Part shown: positions 26,035-33,849 of the stretch, piece by piece | Layout of the letters: every line of letters begins with the position of its first letter | Position numbering within the stretch: position 1 is the first letter of the stretch | DNA from: Flavobacterium sp. LC2016-13 | GTDB taxonomy: Bacteria > Bacteroidota > Bacteroidia > Flavobacteriales > Flavobacteriaceae | Length of the DNA: 42,837 nucleotides | NCBI RefSeq assembly: GCF_009707955.1 | Contig: NZ_WMDQ01000023.1 | Span: 1 to 42,837, forward strand | Reading direction: 5' to 3' | The notes under the pieces: generated by a model | What the model was told of the DNA's origin: nothing | The model's input: only the letters and a program-made list of their open reading frames with translations | Databases searched by the model: none | Translations under genes and position numbers: made by a program

Positions 26035-27489
26035 TTATTCTTTGTTTTGAGCGGGTGAAAATCGCTCGGAAATTTTTTGAAATAGTTGTGATATTGGAGT
26101 TGTAATGGCATCAAAATTAATTAATCCATTATCATTTGTGGCTCGATACGTTAATAAAATCGCTAGAGGTAATAATATGAAAGAAGACATCCATGATCCC
26201 ATAAACGGAGTCATACCGCCTTCCTGAGACAATCTTTTTCCAAAAGTATTAATGAAGTGGAAAGTAATAAAAATTAAAACCGCAAATACAATTGGTAATC
26301 CAAGTCCGCCTTTTCGAATAATGGCACCTAATGGAGCACCAATAAAAAACATTAAAAAACACGCAAAAGCAATCACGAATTTCTCGTACAATGCAGTAAG
26401 ATGCTTGTTGATGTCTCTTTGTTTTTCTTTTAAATCTTTTTGAGTAGACTCTATAGAGTAAATATTACTAGTAACAGTACTACTAGCCATTTTTAAAATA
26501 TCTGACTTTTGCTTGTTGGTATAAAGAGATAAAAGATTGTTAGGCAACGGTTTTTTCTTTTTATCTGTTTTTAAAACTTTTGGAGCAGCTTTAATTCCTA
26601 CTCGCTGATTTATGTTTTCTGAAAAAGAAATTATTTCATTGTTCAGACTTTTGTTTAAAGAGTCTAATGTATAACGTAATTCATTTACATTCAGCATTCC
26701 GTTTGTGCTACCTACATTTTCTTTATCTTCATCAACCTTGTTTAATTCAGATAAATCAATATTGATGATTTGCTTTTTAAAATCACTTTTTATAAAAGGA
26801 AGTTTAGCACGATCTTCGTATTTTTTTGGAGTAACATCCTGATAATAATAACCATCATTTAAAACAAGTTTTAAAATACTCGATTTTTCATTACTGATCA
26901 ATTTACCGTTTTTAGCTTTAATTACCGTTTTGTTTTCACCGTAATTATTTGCTTTTTCATGAATAGTAACCCCGGTTAAAATGTTTCCGTTTTCACCTGA
27001 CTTTTTATTTACCTTAATATTATAAGTTCCAACATCGTTAAACTGACCTTCGGCAATTGCCATGGCAGGTTTAGCCTGAGCAATGTTTTTTCTGAAATTG
27101 ACAAATTTATATTCGGCATACGGAATCACATTATTGGCGAACCAAAAGGCAACGATACTCAAAACGAATATAAAAACGATTAAAACCCGCATCGCTCTTT
27201 GCAATGATATTCCAGATGATTTCATGGCTGCGAATTCGTAATTTTCAGCCAGATTTCCAAAAGTCATAATAGAGGCCAACAAAACCGACAGCGGTAAAAC
27301 CAACGGAATTATTCGGGGCATTGAGAATAGAAGGAATTTTACAACTAACAACAAATCAAGGTCTTTACCTGCAAGTTCAGAGATAAAAAGCCAAACAGTT
27401 TGAAGTATGAATATAAAAAAAAGGATTACAAATACCGTAGTAAATGTAATCAGGAATGTTTTTAGTAAGTATTTGTCTAAAATTTTCAA
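26035..27489 (-). CDS. LptF/LptG-family lipopolysaccharide export permease
   Basis: This 484-residue inner-membrane protein has the YjgP/YjgQ architecture. Three N-terminal membrane helices (about residues 12-33, 52-75 and 98-118) are followed by a large periplasmic jellyroll-type domain (about 120-370) and three C-terminal helices (about 372-460). FVIAFACFLMFFIGAPLGAIIRKGGLG is the conserved segment after the periplasmic domain. LptF and LptG pair with LptB to move LPS from the inner membrane to the periplasmic bridge. Which of the two it is cannot be settled here, and its partner is not in the window. The domain is longer than the E. coli version (about 360 residues total). It is preceded by lolA with a 7-bp gap. 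Confidence 0.9.
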   Translation of the reverse strand: MKILDKYLLKTFLITFTTVFVILFFIFILQTVWLFISELAGKDLDLLLVVKFLLFSMPRIIPLVLPLSVLLASIMTFGNLAENYEFAAMKSSGISLQRAMRVLIVFIFVLSIVAFWFANNVIPYAEYKFVNFRKNIAQAKPAMAIAEGQFNDVGTYNIKVNKKSGENGNILTGVTIHEKANNYGENKTVIKAKNGKLISNEKSSILKLVLNDGYYYQDVTPKKYEDRAKLPFIKSDFKKQIINIDLSELNKVDEDKENVGSTNGMLNVNELRYTLDSLNKSLNNEIISFSENINQRVGIKAAPKVLKTDKKKKPLPNNLLSLYTNKQKSDILKMASSTVTSNIYSIESTQKDLKEKQRDINKHLTALYEKFVIAFACFLMFFIGAPLGAIIRKGGLGLPIVFAVLIFITFHFINTFGKRLSQEGGMTPFMGSWMSSFILLPLAILLTYRATNDNGLINFDAITTPISQLFQKISERFSPAQNKE

Positions 27490-27496
27490 CCTTGGT

Positions 27497-28186
27497 TTAA
27501 TCTAATTTGTTGATGTAATATTTTGGATATTTGCTCGCAACAAAGGTAAATTGATTTTTTGATAAAGGTTGATTGGTTTTAAAAGAATTAACGGTTAAAG
27601 TGGTTTTTGTTCCATTTTTTCCTGTTTCAATCAAATTATAGATGTGTTTTGTCTGAACATCAATACCTAAAAGAATCTCTTTTCTTTGATCTTTTGTGTT
27701 TGTAGGCGCTAATTTAATGTATTGAATTTTTCTTCCTTTTACATTTTGAACAATATCCATATTGTATTTGTATCCTGAATTAAAGAAAGTAAGCATTTTT
27801 GAAGGCGTAATAGCATTATCGTCTTTTTCGTTTACTTTAGAAATAGTAACTTCTTCATCTTCTGGATTAATAGTATACGTTTTTTGTCCGTCAAATATTT
27901 TAGTTACACCCATGAAATTCAATACATATTGATTGCCTTTCATGACTACATTCCCTTTGCTGTCCTGATTGATGTTTTCTTTAGCGTTATTCAAAGAATA
28001 TTTAAAGTCAATAGAGATATTATCGTAGCTTTTGATTTTAGTAGTAACTTCGTTCAATAAATCCTTAGCTTTTTTATCCTGAGCCTGAATAGAAGCAAAG
28101 CTCAAAAGAAATAAAACTGCTATTTGAAAACATTTTTTACTTCTGTTTGTGATAGAATTGATGTTGATTTCTTGAAATTTTTTCAT
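27497..28186 (-). CDS. lolA: Outer-membrane lipoprotein carrier LolA
   Basis: I choose the ATG at 28186, seven bases beyond the ftsK stop; starts at 28207 or 28231 would overlap ftsK. The product is 229 residues with a long basic N terminus and signal sequence (FQIAVLFLLSFASIQAQ). The LolA fold follows: LLNEVTTKIKSYDNISIDFKYSL, then MKGNQYVLNFMGVTKIFDGQ and the C-terminal NLIETGKNGTKTTLTVN. LolA shuttles lipoproteins through the periplasm. It lies between ftsK and the LPS permease, both envelope functions. Confidence 0.88.
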   Translation of the reverse strand: MKKFQEININSITNRSKKCFQIAVLFLLSFASIQAQDKKAKDLLNEVTTKIKSYDNISIDFKYSLNNAKENINQDSKGNVVMKGNQYVLNFMGVTKIFDGQKTYTINPEDEEVTISKVNEKDDNAITPSKMLTFFNSGYKYNMDIVQNVKGRKIQYIKLAPTNTKDQRKEILLGIDVQTKHIYNLIETGKNGTKTTLTVNSFKTNQPLSKNQFTFVASKYPKYYINKLD

Positions 28187-28193
28187 GATGGGG

Positions 28194-30644
28194 TTAATTT
28201 TGTTCATTATTAAAAAATTGATCAAGAGCACTTAAATCAGAAATATTCACGCTACGTGCTTTACTGCCTTCAAACGGACCAACAATTCCTGCTGCTTCCA
28301 GCTGATCGATCAAACGACCGGCTCTGTTATATCCTAATTTTAATTTTCTTTGCAATAAAGATGCTGAACCTTGTTGTGCATTGACAATAATTTCCGCAGC
28401 TTCTCTAAATAAAGTGTCTCTGTCAGAAATATCCATATCAAGATTGATGCCAGTTTCTTCTCCAACAAACTCCGGAAGCAAATAAGCCGTGGCATACGCC
28501 TTTTGTGAGCCAATGAAATCTGTAATTTTTTCAACCTCAGGAGTGTCAATAAAGGCACATTGAACACGCGTTACGTCATTTCCATTGGTATATAATAAAT
28601 CTCCTCGTCCAATTAACTGGTCGGCACCTTGAGTATCAAGAATAGTTCTTGAGTCAATTTTAGAAGTTACCCTAAAGGCAATTCTCGCAGGGAAATTCGC
28701 TTTAATTAAACCTGTAATAACATTTACCGAAGGTCTTTGTGTTGCGATAATTAAATGAATACCAATAGCACGTGCCAATTGAGCCAAACGCGCAATCGGA
28801 ATTTCAACTTCTTTTCCTGCGGTCATAATCAAATCGGCGAACTCGTCGACAACCAAAACAATGTATGGTAAAAATCGATGTCCGGCTTCCGGATTTAATT
28901 TTCTCGCTTTAAATTTTTCGTTGTATTCTTTAATATTACGAACCATCGCATCTTTTAATAACGAATAACGATTATCCATCTCAACACAAAGAGAGTTTAA
29001 AGTGTTTACAACCTTTGCGTTATCTGTAATAATAGCATCTTCGGTATCAGGAAGTTTGGCTAAATAATGTCTTTCAATTTTATTGAACAGGGTTAACTCT
29101 ACTTTTTTCGGATCGACCAAAACAAATTTTACTTCGGCCGGATGTTTTTTGTATAAAAGAGAAGTTAAAACCGCATTTAAACCAACAGATTTCCCTTGTC
29201 CTGTAGCACCCGCCATCAATAAGTGAGGCATTTTAGCTAAATCGACAACAAAAGTTTCATTAGAAATGGTTTTTCCTAAAGCAATTGGAAGTTCCATTTC
29301 AGCTTCCTGAAACTTAGCTGATCCAATAACACTTTTCATAGAAACCATAGTTGGATTCTTGTTTGGAACCTCGATACCAATAGTTCCTTTTCCTGGAATT
29401 GGTGCAATAATACGAATTCCTAAAGCTGATAATGATAAAGCAATATCGTCTTCTAAGCTCTTAATTTTAGAAATCCTGATTCCGGCTTCCGGTACAATTT
29501 CATATAAGGTTACCGATGGACCAACAGTTGCTTTGATTTGGGCAATTTCAATTTTGTAGTTACGAAGCGTATCTACAATTTTATTTTTATTTTCTTCTAA
29601 TTCTTCCTGATTAATCGTAATTCCGCCAGTCGAATATTCTTTTAATAAATCGATGGTTGGAAATTTATAATTTGATAAATCTAAAGTTGGATCAAATAAT
29701 CCAAAATCAGCTACCAGGCGAGAAGCCAGGTTTTCTTCGATAATATCTTCTTCTTCCGCTTTTTCAATAACAAACTCTTCCGTATGAACAGGATTTACTG
29801 TTATTGGATTTATATCCATTTGCATTGGTTTTAAAACCGGATTCAAATCAATTTCTGATGAATTTGAAATAGTTGGTTTTAAAGCTTCTTTGTTGATTTC
29901 GAATTGAGTATCATCTGTTTTTAGATGAATATTATCCAATTCAGGATCTTCTTCCTCAATAGCAAATTCTTCTAAATTATAAGCGCTTTCCGGTTCGTGG
30001 GGTTTGTTTAAAGAATTCAATTCTGATTTAAATTCTTTTTTAGTAGAATCGAAATACGATTGAATTTTTTCCGGAGATAATTTTATTTTGAAAATCAAAT
30101 ACACAATTAATCCAAAAAGCAAGGATAATAAAGTTCCTGTTTTTCCGATGTAATCTTGTGAAAATAAATTCAGTTCATAACCAATTGTTCCGCCTAATTC
30201 AGGAGCTGAAGTGGCGAAAAATCCAAATAAAACAGACAGGATAATAATGGCAAACAAATCCCAGAACCAAATGTTTTTAAGTTTTCTCAGTGATAATTCC
30301 AGAGCTAAAAACATTCCGGTCAGGAAAAATAAACGCACCAATATAAAAGAAGCAATTCCGAAACCTTTATACACGATCAAATCAGCAAGAAAAGCCCCGA
30401 ATTTTCCGAGCCAGTTTTGCACAACTTCAGAGCGATCATCAAGCTGACTTACAGCGCTTTGATCTAATTGCCATTGTCCGTTGACGTAAAAAGAGATAAA
30501 TGCAACTAATAATGCAATAGAAAATAGTACCAAAAGGCATCCTAAAACAAAACGTTGTTGTTTAGTAGGTCTCCAAGATCTTAAATTCTCAGCTTTTGGT
30601 TCGGTTTTTTTATTTACAGTTTCTTTTTTGGTTGTTTTTGCCAT
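28194..30644 (-). CDS. ftsK: DNA translocase FtsK
   Basis: This 816-residue protein has four N-terminal membrane helices (about residues 30-195), a charged linker (about 205-330), the alpha and beta motor domains with Walker A GATGQGKS (479-486) and Walker B VLVVDEFADL, and a C-terminal gamma winged-helix domain (LLQRKLKLGYNRAGRLIDQLEAAGIVG) that reads KOPS-type DNA motifs. It pumps the chromosome terminus through the division septum. The linker is short compared with E. coli FtsK but ordinary for Bacteroidota. It follows dgkA with a 17-bp gap. Confidence 0.97.
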   Translation of the reverse strand: MAKTTKKETVNKKTEPKAENLRSWRPTKQQRFVLGCLLVLFSIALLVAFISFYVNGQWQLDQSAVSQLDDRSEVVQNWLGKFGAFLADLIVYKGFGIASFILVRLFFLTGMFLALELSLRKLKNIWFWDLFAIIILSVLFGFFATSAPELGGTIGYELNLFSQDYIGKTGTLLSLLFGLIVYLIFKIKLSPEKIQSYFDSTKKEFKSELNSLNKPHEPESAYNLEEFAIEEEDPELDNIHLKTDDTQFEINKEALKPTISNSSEIDLNPVLKPMQMDINPITVNPVHTEEFVIEKAEEEDIIEENLASRLVADFGLFDPTLDLSNYKFPTIDLLKEYSTGGITINQEELEENKNKIVDTLRNYKIEIAQIKATVGPSVTLYEIVPEAGIRISKIKSLEDDIALSLSALGIRIIAPIPGKGTIGIEVPNKNPTMVSMKSVIGSAKFQEAEMELPIALGKTISNETFVVDLAKMPHLLMAGATGQGKSVGLNAVLTSLLYKKHPAEVKFVLVDPKKVELTLFNKIERHYLAKLPDTEDAIITDNAKVVNTLNSLCVEMDNRYSLLKDAMVRNIKEYNEKFKARKLNPEAGHRFLPYIVLVVDEFADLIMTAGKEVEIPIARLAQLARAIGIHLIIATQRPSVNVITGLIKANFPARIAFRVTSKIDSRTILDTQGADQLIGRGDLLYTNGNDVTRVQCAFIDTPEVEKITDFIGSQKAYATAYLLPEFVGEETGINLDMDISDRDTLFREAAEIIVNAQQGSASLLQRKLKLGYNRAGRLIDQLEAAGIVGPFEGSKARSVNISDLSALDQFFNNEQN

Positions 30645-30661
30645 TCTTGCGTTCCTATTGC

Positions 30662-31036
30662 CTATATAAATTTGGGTAAATAAATAATCAAGCCTATTGC
30701 TATTGCTGTCATTGCGGCAAAAAATACCGCTCCAGCAGCAATATCTTTAATAAATCCGATTCTTTTACTGTAATCAGGATGAATAAAATCAGCTATTTTT
30801 TCAACTGCCGTATTCAATCCTTCAACACTTAAAACTAAACCGATTGCTAAAGTTTGACAAAGCCATTCGGTTTGTGAAATATGAAAATAGAACCCGGCAA
30901 TAGTCATTACAATTCCTAATGAGAACTGTACCATAATGCTGTGTTCTGTTTTAATAAGTTTTACAGCTCCGTTAAAAGCATAAGTCATGCTTTTTAATCG
31001 GCCTGTAACAAAAGTATTATCTTTTTGAAACTCCAT
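30662..31036 (-). CDS. Diacylglycerol kinase-type membrane protein (DgkA/UndK family)
   Basis: This 124-residue integral membrane protein has three helices. It carries the family signature of the prokaryotic lipid kinase: an amphipathic N terminus (RLKSMTYAFNGAVKLIKTEHSIMVQ), GLVLSVEGLNTAVEKIADFIHP with the conserved E-x-x-N-T-A-(I/V)-E active-site pattern, and DIAAGAVFFAA. It phosphorylates diacylglycerol or undecaprenol. In Gram-positives relatives act on undecaprenol, so the true substrate is uncertain. It is 18 bp downstream of tpx. Confidence 0.9.
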   Translation of the reverse strand: MEFQKDNTFVTGRLKSMTYAFNGAVKLIKTEHSIMVQFSLGIVMTIAGFYFHISQTEWLCQTLAIGLVLSVEGLNTAVEKIADFIHPDYSKRIGFIKDIAAGAVFFAAMTAIAIGLIIYLPKFI

Positions 31037-31054
31037 TTAAATGGTATTATTGTA

Positions 31055-31552
31055 TTAAAGTGCTGCTAAAGCTGCTTCGTAGTTTGGTTCGTTTGCAATT
31101 TCAGCAACTTGTTCAGTGTGTAACACTTTTCCGTTAGCATCAACAACGATAATAGCTCTAGAGTGTAAACCTGCTAATGGTCCGTCAACGATTTCTAAAC
31201 CATTTGCTTTACCAAAAGCACCTTCTTGAAAATCAGATAAGTTTACTACATTTTCTAATCCTTCAGCTCCACAAAAACGTTTTTGAGCGAATGGTAAATC
31301 TCTTGAAATACATAAAACAGTAGTATTTTCTAAGTTACCTGCACTTTCATTGAATTTTCTAACAGAAGTTGCACAAGTTCCTGTATCAACACTTGGGAAA
31401 ATATTTAAAACTAATTTTTTACCTGCAAAGCTGCTTAATGAAGCTACTGATAAATCATTTTGTATTAATTTGAAATCAGCTAGTTGTGAACCTACTGTTG
31501 GTAATTCTCCTGAAGTGTGAATAGGATTTCCTCCTAATGTTATTGAAGCCAT
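31055..31552 (-). CDS. tpx: Thiol peroxidase Tpx
   Basis: This 165-residue protein is an atypical 2-Cys peroxiredoxin. The peroxidatic cysteine C60 lies in PSVDTGTCATSVRKF and the resolving cysteine C94 in LPFAQKRFC, matching the Tpx family positions. Substrates are small alkyl peroxides and H2O2, recycled by thioredoxin; a thioredoxin gene lies about 1 kb upstream. There is no signal peptide. It is the first gene of the minus-strand operon with dgkA, ftsK, lolA, the LPS permease, ribB and the thioesterase. Confidence 0.96.
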   Translation of the reverse strand: MASITLGGNPIHTSGELPTVGSQLADFKLIQNDLSVASLSSFAGKKLVLNIFPSVDTGTCATSVRKFNESAGNLENTTVLCISRDLPFAQKRFCGAEGLENVVNLSDFQEGAFGKANGLEIVDGPLAGLHSRAIIVVDANGKVLHTEQVAEIANEPNYEAALAAL

Positions 31553-31575
31553 GATATTTGTTTTTTTATGAGGCT

Positions 31576-31583
31576 CAAAAGTA
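31576..31583 (-). promoter_or_regulatory. -7 element of the tpx operon
   Basis: On the minus strand this is TACTTTTG, a perfect TAnnTTTG, 24 bp before the tpx start. A TTTTAG tract sits at the right distance for a weak -33 box. The same eight bases occur upstream of the peroxiredoxin and giant surface protein genes. Confidence 0.65.
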
Positions 31584-31663
31584 AGGATTAATATTTGAAT
31601 CTAAAAGTATTTGTTGCGGGTTCTGAACGCCTAATTTTTATTGTCTGGGAGAATTTTATCAAT

Positions 31664-31696
31664 AAAAAACGCCAACTGTAGAAGTTGGCGTTTTTT
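31664..31696. terminator. Intrinsic terminator between the small exported peptide gene and tpx
   Basis: AAAAAACGCCAACT and AGTTGGCGTTTTTT form a perfect 14-bp stem with a 5-nt loop and flanking A/T tracts. It terminates the minus-strand gene at 31749-31907 and insulates the tpx promoter. Confidence 0.9.
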
Positions 31697-31748
31697 TAAT
31701 AATTATTCAAAAGCATACAAGTATGACCTTTGAATGCTATAAGGATAA

Positions 31749-31907
31749 TTAAGGTCGTGTAGTTGCTTTAGATGATGAGGTAGAAGCAGAATTTCCATCA
31801 ATATTTGATTTGGTTGATAAGTTGTCAAATAAATTGAGATTCGAAGAAAAACAAGCAACAAAAAGCATTAGCACTATTCCTTTCTTTGTAAATAAATTCT
31901 TTTTCAT
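31749..31907 (-). CDS. Small exported peptide, 52 residues
   Basis: The minus-strand frame reads MKKNLFTKKGIVLMLFVACF then a polar tail rich in S, T and N, ending in a proline. It has a typical charged N terminus and hydrophobic core, with VAC as a possible lipidation site. A perfect terminator lies 53 bp downstream. Together these support a real short gene. There is no recognisable family; it may be a small lipoprotein or secreted peptide. Confidence 0.6.
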   Translation of the reverse strand: MKKNLFTKKGIVLMLFVACFSSNLNLFDNLSTKSNIDGNSASTSSSKATTRP

Positions 31908-32015
31908 TTTTGAGGTTTGATTTAAGATTGTTCACTAAAAATAGAATAAGATAATTACATATACAAGTAAACTAGAATATCTTTTTTATTTACTAATTAG
32001 TTTTTGCTTTTTTTT

Positions 32016-32133
32016 ACGCGAGAGGGATAGGAACTAACTGCCGAAGCAGTGTGGATAGCCCGACAGCATTGGAGAAAGGGGCGAATAAGCACAAAGTAAG
32101 TAGCCCCTTTTTCTAATGCTGTCTCGCCCAAAT
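32016..32133 (+). ncRNA. Candidate structured RNA or conserved palindromic element
   Basis: A 21-bp stem joins 32062-32082 and 32103-32123 around a 20-nt loop. Two of its pairs are G-U only if the plus strand is transcribed; on the minus strand they would be A-C mismatches, so the plus strand is favoured. A small tetraloop hairpin CTGC-CGAA-GCAG precedes it, and GCGA (32018-32021) can close the whole by pairing with TCGC (32124-32127). A similar ACGCGAGAGGGAT...GCCCGACAGC...TCGCCCAAAT layout recurs in flavobacterial genomes, from memory and unchecked. Its GC-rich composition stands out from the AT-rich flank. It could be a regulatory RNA or a repeat. Confidence 0.5.
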
Positions 32134-32152
32134 GATAATTTTCATACATAAA

Positions 32153-32180
32153 AAAAGCGTTCCTTTTCAGAAACGCTTTT
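32153..32180. terminator. Terminator downstream of the redox trio
   Basis: AAAAGCGTTCC pairs with GAAACGCTTTT (10 of 11) with a 6-nt loop and A/T-rich flanks. It can serve the minus-strand gene ending at 32225 or the plus-strand RNA element. Confidence 0.75.
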
Positions 32181-32224
32181 CAGTAGTCATGTTTTTTTGT
32201 TTTTTCTCTGAAAGGAGGTCGATA

Positions 32225-32482
32225 TTATTTATCGATAGAACCTAAAACACGTTTCATAAACGCATTTAAGGCTTCTTTTTTATCTGTGCCCTGAACCACC
32301 ATTTTGTGTACTTCAAGTGCACCGTACATATTTGAAATTAATTCACCAATTACATCTAATTCTTCATCTTTTAGAGAAGGAATCTCAGTCATCGCTTCAA
32401 GAACTTCAATCGTTTCAATGATATAATCCTGATCGTTTTCTTCGATAAATTGGGTCAATTGCTTTATTACGGGTAATTTCAT
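32225..32482 (-). CDS. Small acidic protein (DUF6952-like) linked to thioredoxin
   Basis: This 85-residue cytoplasmic protein is strongly acidic and helical (IIETIEVLEAMTEIPSLKDEELDVIGELISNMYGALEVHKMV), with no cysteine and no signal. I associate it with the DUF6952-type proteins that accompany thioredoxin and peroxiredoxin genes in flavobacteria, from memory. The function is unknown. It lies 82 bp downstream of the thioredoxin gene, across an inverted-repeat spacer. Confidence 0.75.
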   Translation of the reverse strand: MKLPVIKQLTQFIEENDQDYIIETIEVLEAMTEIPSLKDEELDVIGELISNMYGALEVHKMVVQGTDKKEALNAFMKRVLGSIDK

Positions 32483-32487
32483 TTTTT

Positions 32488-32554
32488 AGATTTTTAGATT
32501 ACTGATGATTCGATTTTTAGATAAGATTCGAAAAATCTAACAGTCTAAAAATCT
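32488..32554. repeat. Nested inverted-repeat spacer between thioredoxin and the DUF6952-like gene
   Basis: AGATTTTTAGA (32488-32498) is the exact inverse of TCTAAAAATCT (32544-32554), with an inner GATTTTT/AAAAATC pair. The words TTTTTAGATT and CTAAAAATC iterate. This resembles the word-repeat spacers at 32895-33070 and 39565-39869 but with different words. Confidence 0.6.
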
Positions 32555-32564
32555 AACGATCGAT

Positions 32565-32873
32565 TTACGCGATAGCGTTTACCAAGTCGATTAAAACTTC
32601 TTGTTTGTTGGTTTGAGTTTCACCAACCAATTGTCCGTTTACGAAAGTTGCAAAAGTAGGCAAGTTGCTTACATTGGCTAATTTTCTTGATTCCGGAGAA
32701 TTTTCAGCATCCACCAAAACAAAAGTGATAGCTTCATTTTCTGTTGCTAATTTTTTGAATTTTGGTTTCATAATACGGCAATTTCCACACCATGAAGCTG
32801 AATATTGTACTACTACTTTTTCGTTTTTAGCAACTAAATCTGCTAACGTATCTTCGTTTAAGTCGATTAACAT
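32565..32873 (-). CDS. Thioredoxin-like protein
   Basis: I use the ATG at 32873 (MLIDLNEDTLADLV), giving 102 residues; the frame to 32894 adds only MNLKNKN. The thioredoxin fold is clear: VVVQYSASWCGNCRIMKPKFKKLA with active site C29-G-N-C32 (usual form is CGPC), then the cis-proline segment NLPTFATFVNG. The CGNC site suggests an altered redox potential. It lies between the peroxiredoxin and a small acidic protein, and probably reduces that peroxiredoxin. Confidence 0.9.
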   Translation of the reverse strand: MLIDLNEDTLADLVAKNEKVVVQYSASWCGNCRIMKPKFKKLATENEAITFVLVDAENSPESRKLANVSNLPTFATFVNGQLVGETQTNKQEVLIDLVNAIA

Positions 32874-32889
32874 GTTTTTGTTTTTAAGG

Positions 32890-33070
32890 TTCAAAGTGGC
32901 AAAGGGACAAAGTTTTTTTAAACTTCGTTTATTTTTGTGCTTTGTAGCTTTGTATGTTTTTGAATAATTTAAAGTGGCAAAGGTTCAAAAGAACAAAGTT
33001 TTTAAACTTTGTTATAGAGCAGCAAAAACCTTTGCAACTCTGTACCTATGAACCTTTGTACCTTTATAAA
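32890..33070. repeat. Intergenic word-repeat region (AAAGGTTC and AAAGTTTAAAAACTTTG words)
   Basis: Two related copies of a palindromic word (minus strand AAAGTTTAAAAACTTTG and AAGTTTAAAAAAACTTTG), each followed by CCTTTGCCACTTT, occupy the spacer between peroxiredoxin and thioredoxin genes. Short iterations of AAAGGTTC/AAAGGTAC follow. It is non-coding. The words look like a dispersed flavobacterial intergenic repeat. Confidence 0.65.
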
Positions 33071-33076
33071 AAAAAA

Positions 33077-33715
33077 TTAGTTTGCGCTTAAGTACTCAGC
33101 AGTACTAACTCTGTCTGCAGACATAGCTTCTTTTCCAGCTTCCCAGTTTGCAGGACAAACTTCACCTTTTTCCTGAATGTGTGTGTAAGCATCAACCATT
33201 CTTAAGTATTCGTTTACGTTACGGCCTAATGGCATATCGTTAACACTTTCGTGGAAGATTTTTCCAGTTTCGTCAATAAGGTAAGTAGCTCTGTAAGTTA
33301 CGTTTGAACCTTCGATAACAACTGAATCAGTTTCTTCGCTGTAAGTAGTAGATTCGATATCAAGGATACCTAAAATGTTAGCTAAGTTACGGTTTGTATC
33401 TGCTAAGATTGGGTAAGTTACACCTTCGATTCCACCGTTGTTTTTTGGAGTGTTTAACCAAGCAAAGTGTACTTCGTTTGTATCACATGAAGCTCCGATT
33501 ACGATAGTATTTCTTTTTTCAAATTCTGGTAATGCAGCTTGAAAGGCGTGTAATTCAGTTGGACATACAAAAGTGAAATCTTTTGGGTACCAAAACAATA
33601 ATACTTTTTTGTTGTTGTTTACTGCTTCTTCAAGAATGTTGATTTTTAAGTTGTCACCCATTTCTGAGATAGCATCTACTGCAATACTTGGGAATTTTTT
33701 TCCTACTAAAGACAT
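33077..33715 (-). CDS. 2-Cys peroxiredoxin (AhpC/Prx1 type)
   Basis: This 212-residue cytoplasmic protein has the peroxidatic cysteine C51 in DFTFVCPTELHAFQ and the resolving cysteine near C187 in GEVCPANW. The GG-L-G and YF regions are partly modified (NNGGIEGVTYP). It reduces H2O2 and organic hydroperoxides and is recycled by thioredoxin, which is encoded next door. It lies downstream of a clean TTG-N21-TACTTTTG promoter. Confidence 0.95.
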   Translation of the reverse strand: MSLVGKKFPSIAVDAISEMGDNLKINILEEAVNNNKKVLLFWYPKDFTFVCPTELHAFQAALPEFEKRNTIVIGASCDTNEVHFAWLNTPKNNGGIEGVTYPILADTNRNLANILGILDIESTTYSEETDSVVIEGSNVTYRATYLIDETGKIFHESVNDMPLGRNVNEYLRMVDAYTHIQEKGEVCPANWEAGKEAMSADRVSTAEYLSAN

Positions 33716-33748
33716 ATTTTTCGTTTTTAATTAAAAATTTATTTGATG

Positions 33749-33780
33749 CAAAAGTAGGGTATAAGTAAGGCTTCTTACAA
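33749..33780 (-). promoter_or_regulatory. Promoter of the peroxiredoxin gene
   Basis: On the minus strand TTG at 33780-33778 is followed after 21 bp by TACTTTTG at 33756-33749, a full match to the Flavobacterium -33/-7 pattern, 34 bp before the ATG. It is the best promoter in the window. Confidence 0.7.
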
Positions 33781-33849
33781 TAAGATGTAATTATTAATAT
33801 TTATTTCATAATAACTTTTTGTTATAACGAAAAACAATAAAGATGTAAG

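Larger units (their letters stand above)
31908..32224. other. Intergenic region carrying a structured-RNA candidate
   Basis: No coding frame. The region holds the RNA-like element at 32016-32133 and the terminator at 32153-32180. The remainder (31908-32015) is AT-rich and featureless. Confidence 0.6.

Noticed and set aside
32665..32967. A 100-residue plus-strand frame
   Set aside because: It is antisense to the thioredoxin gene and runs into the word-repeat spacer.
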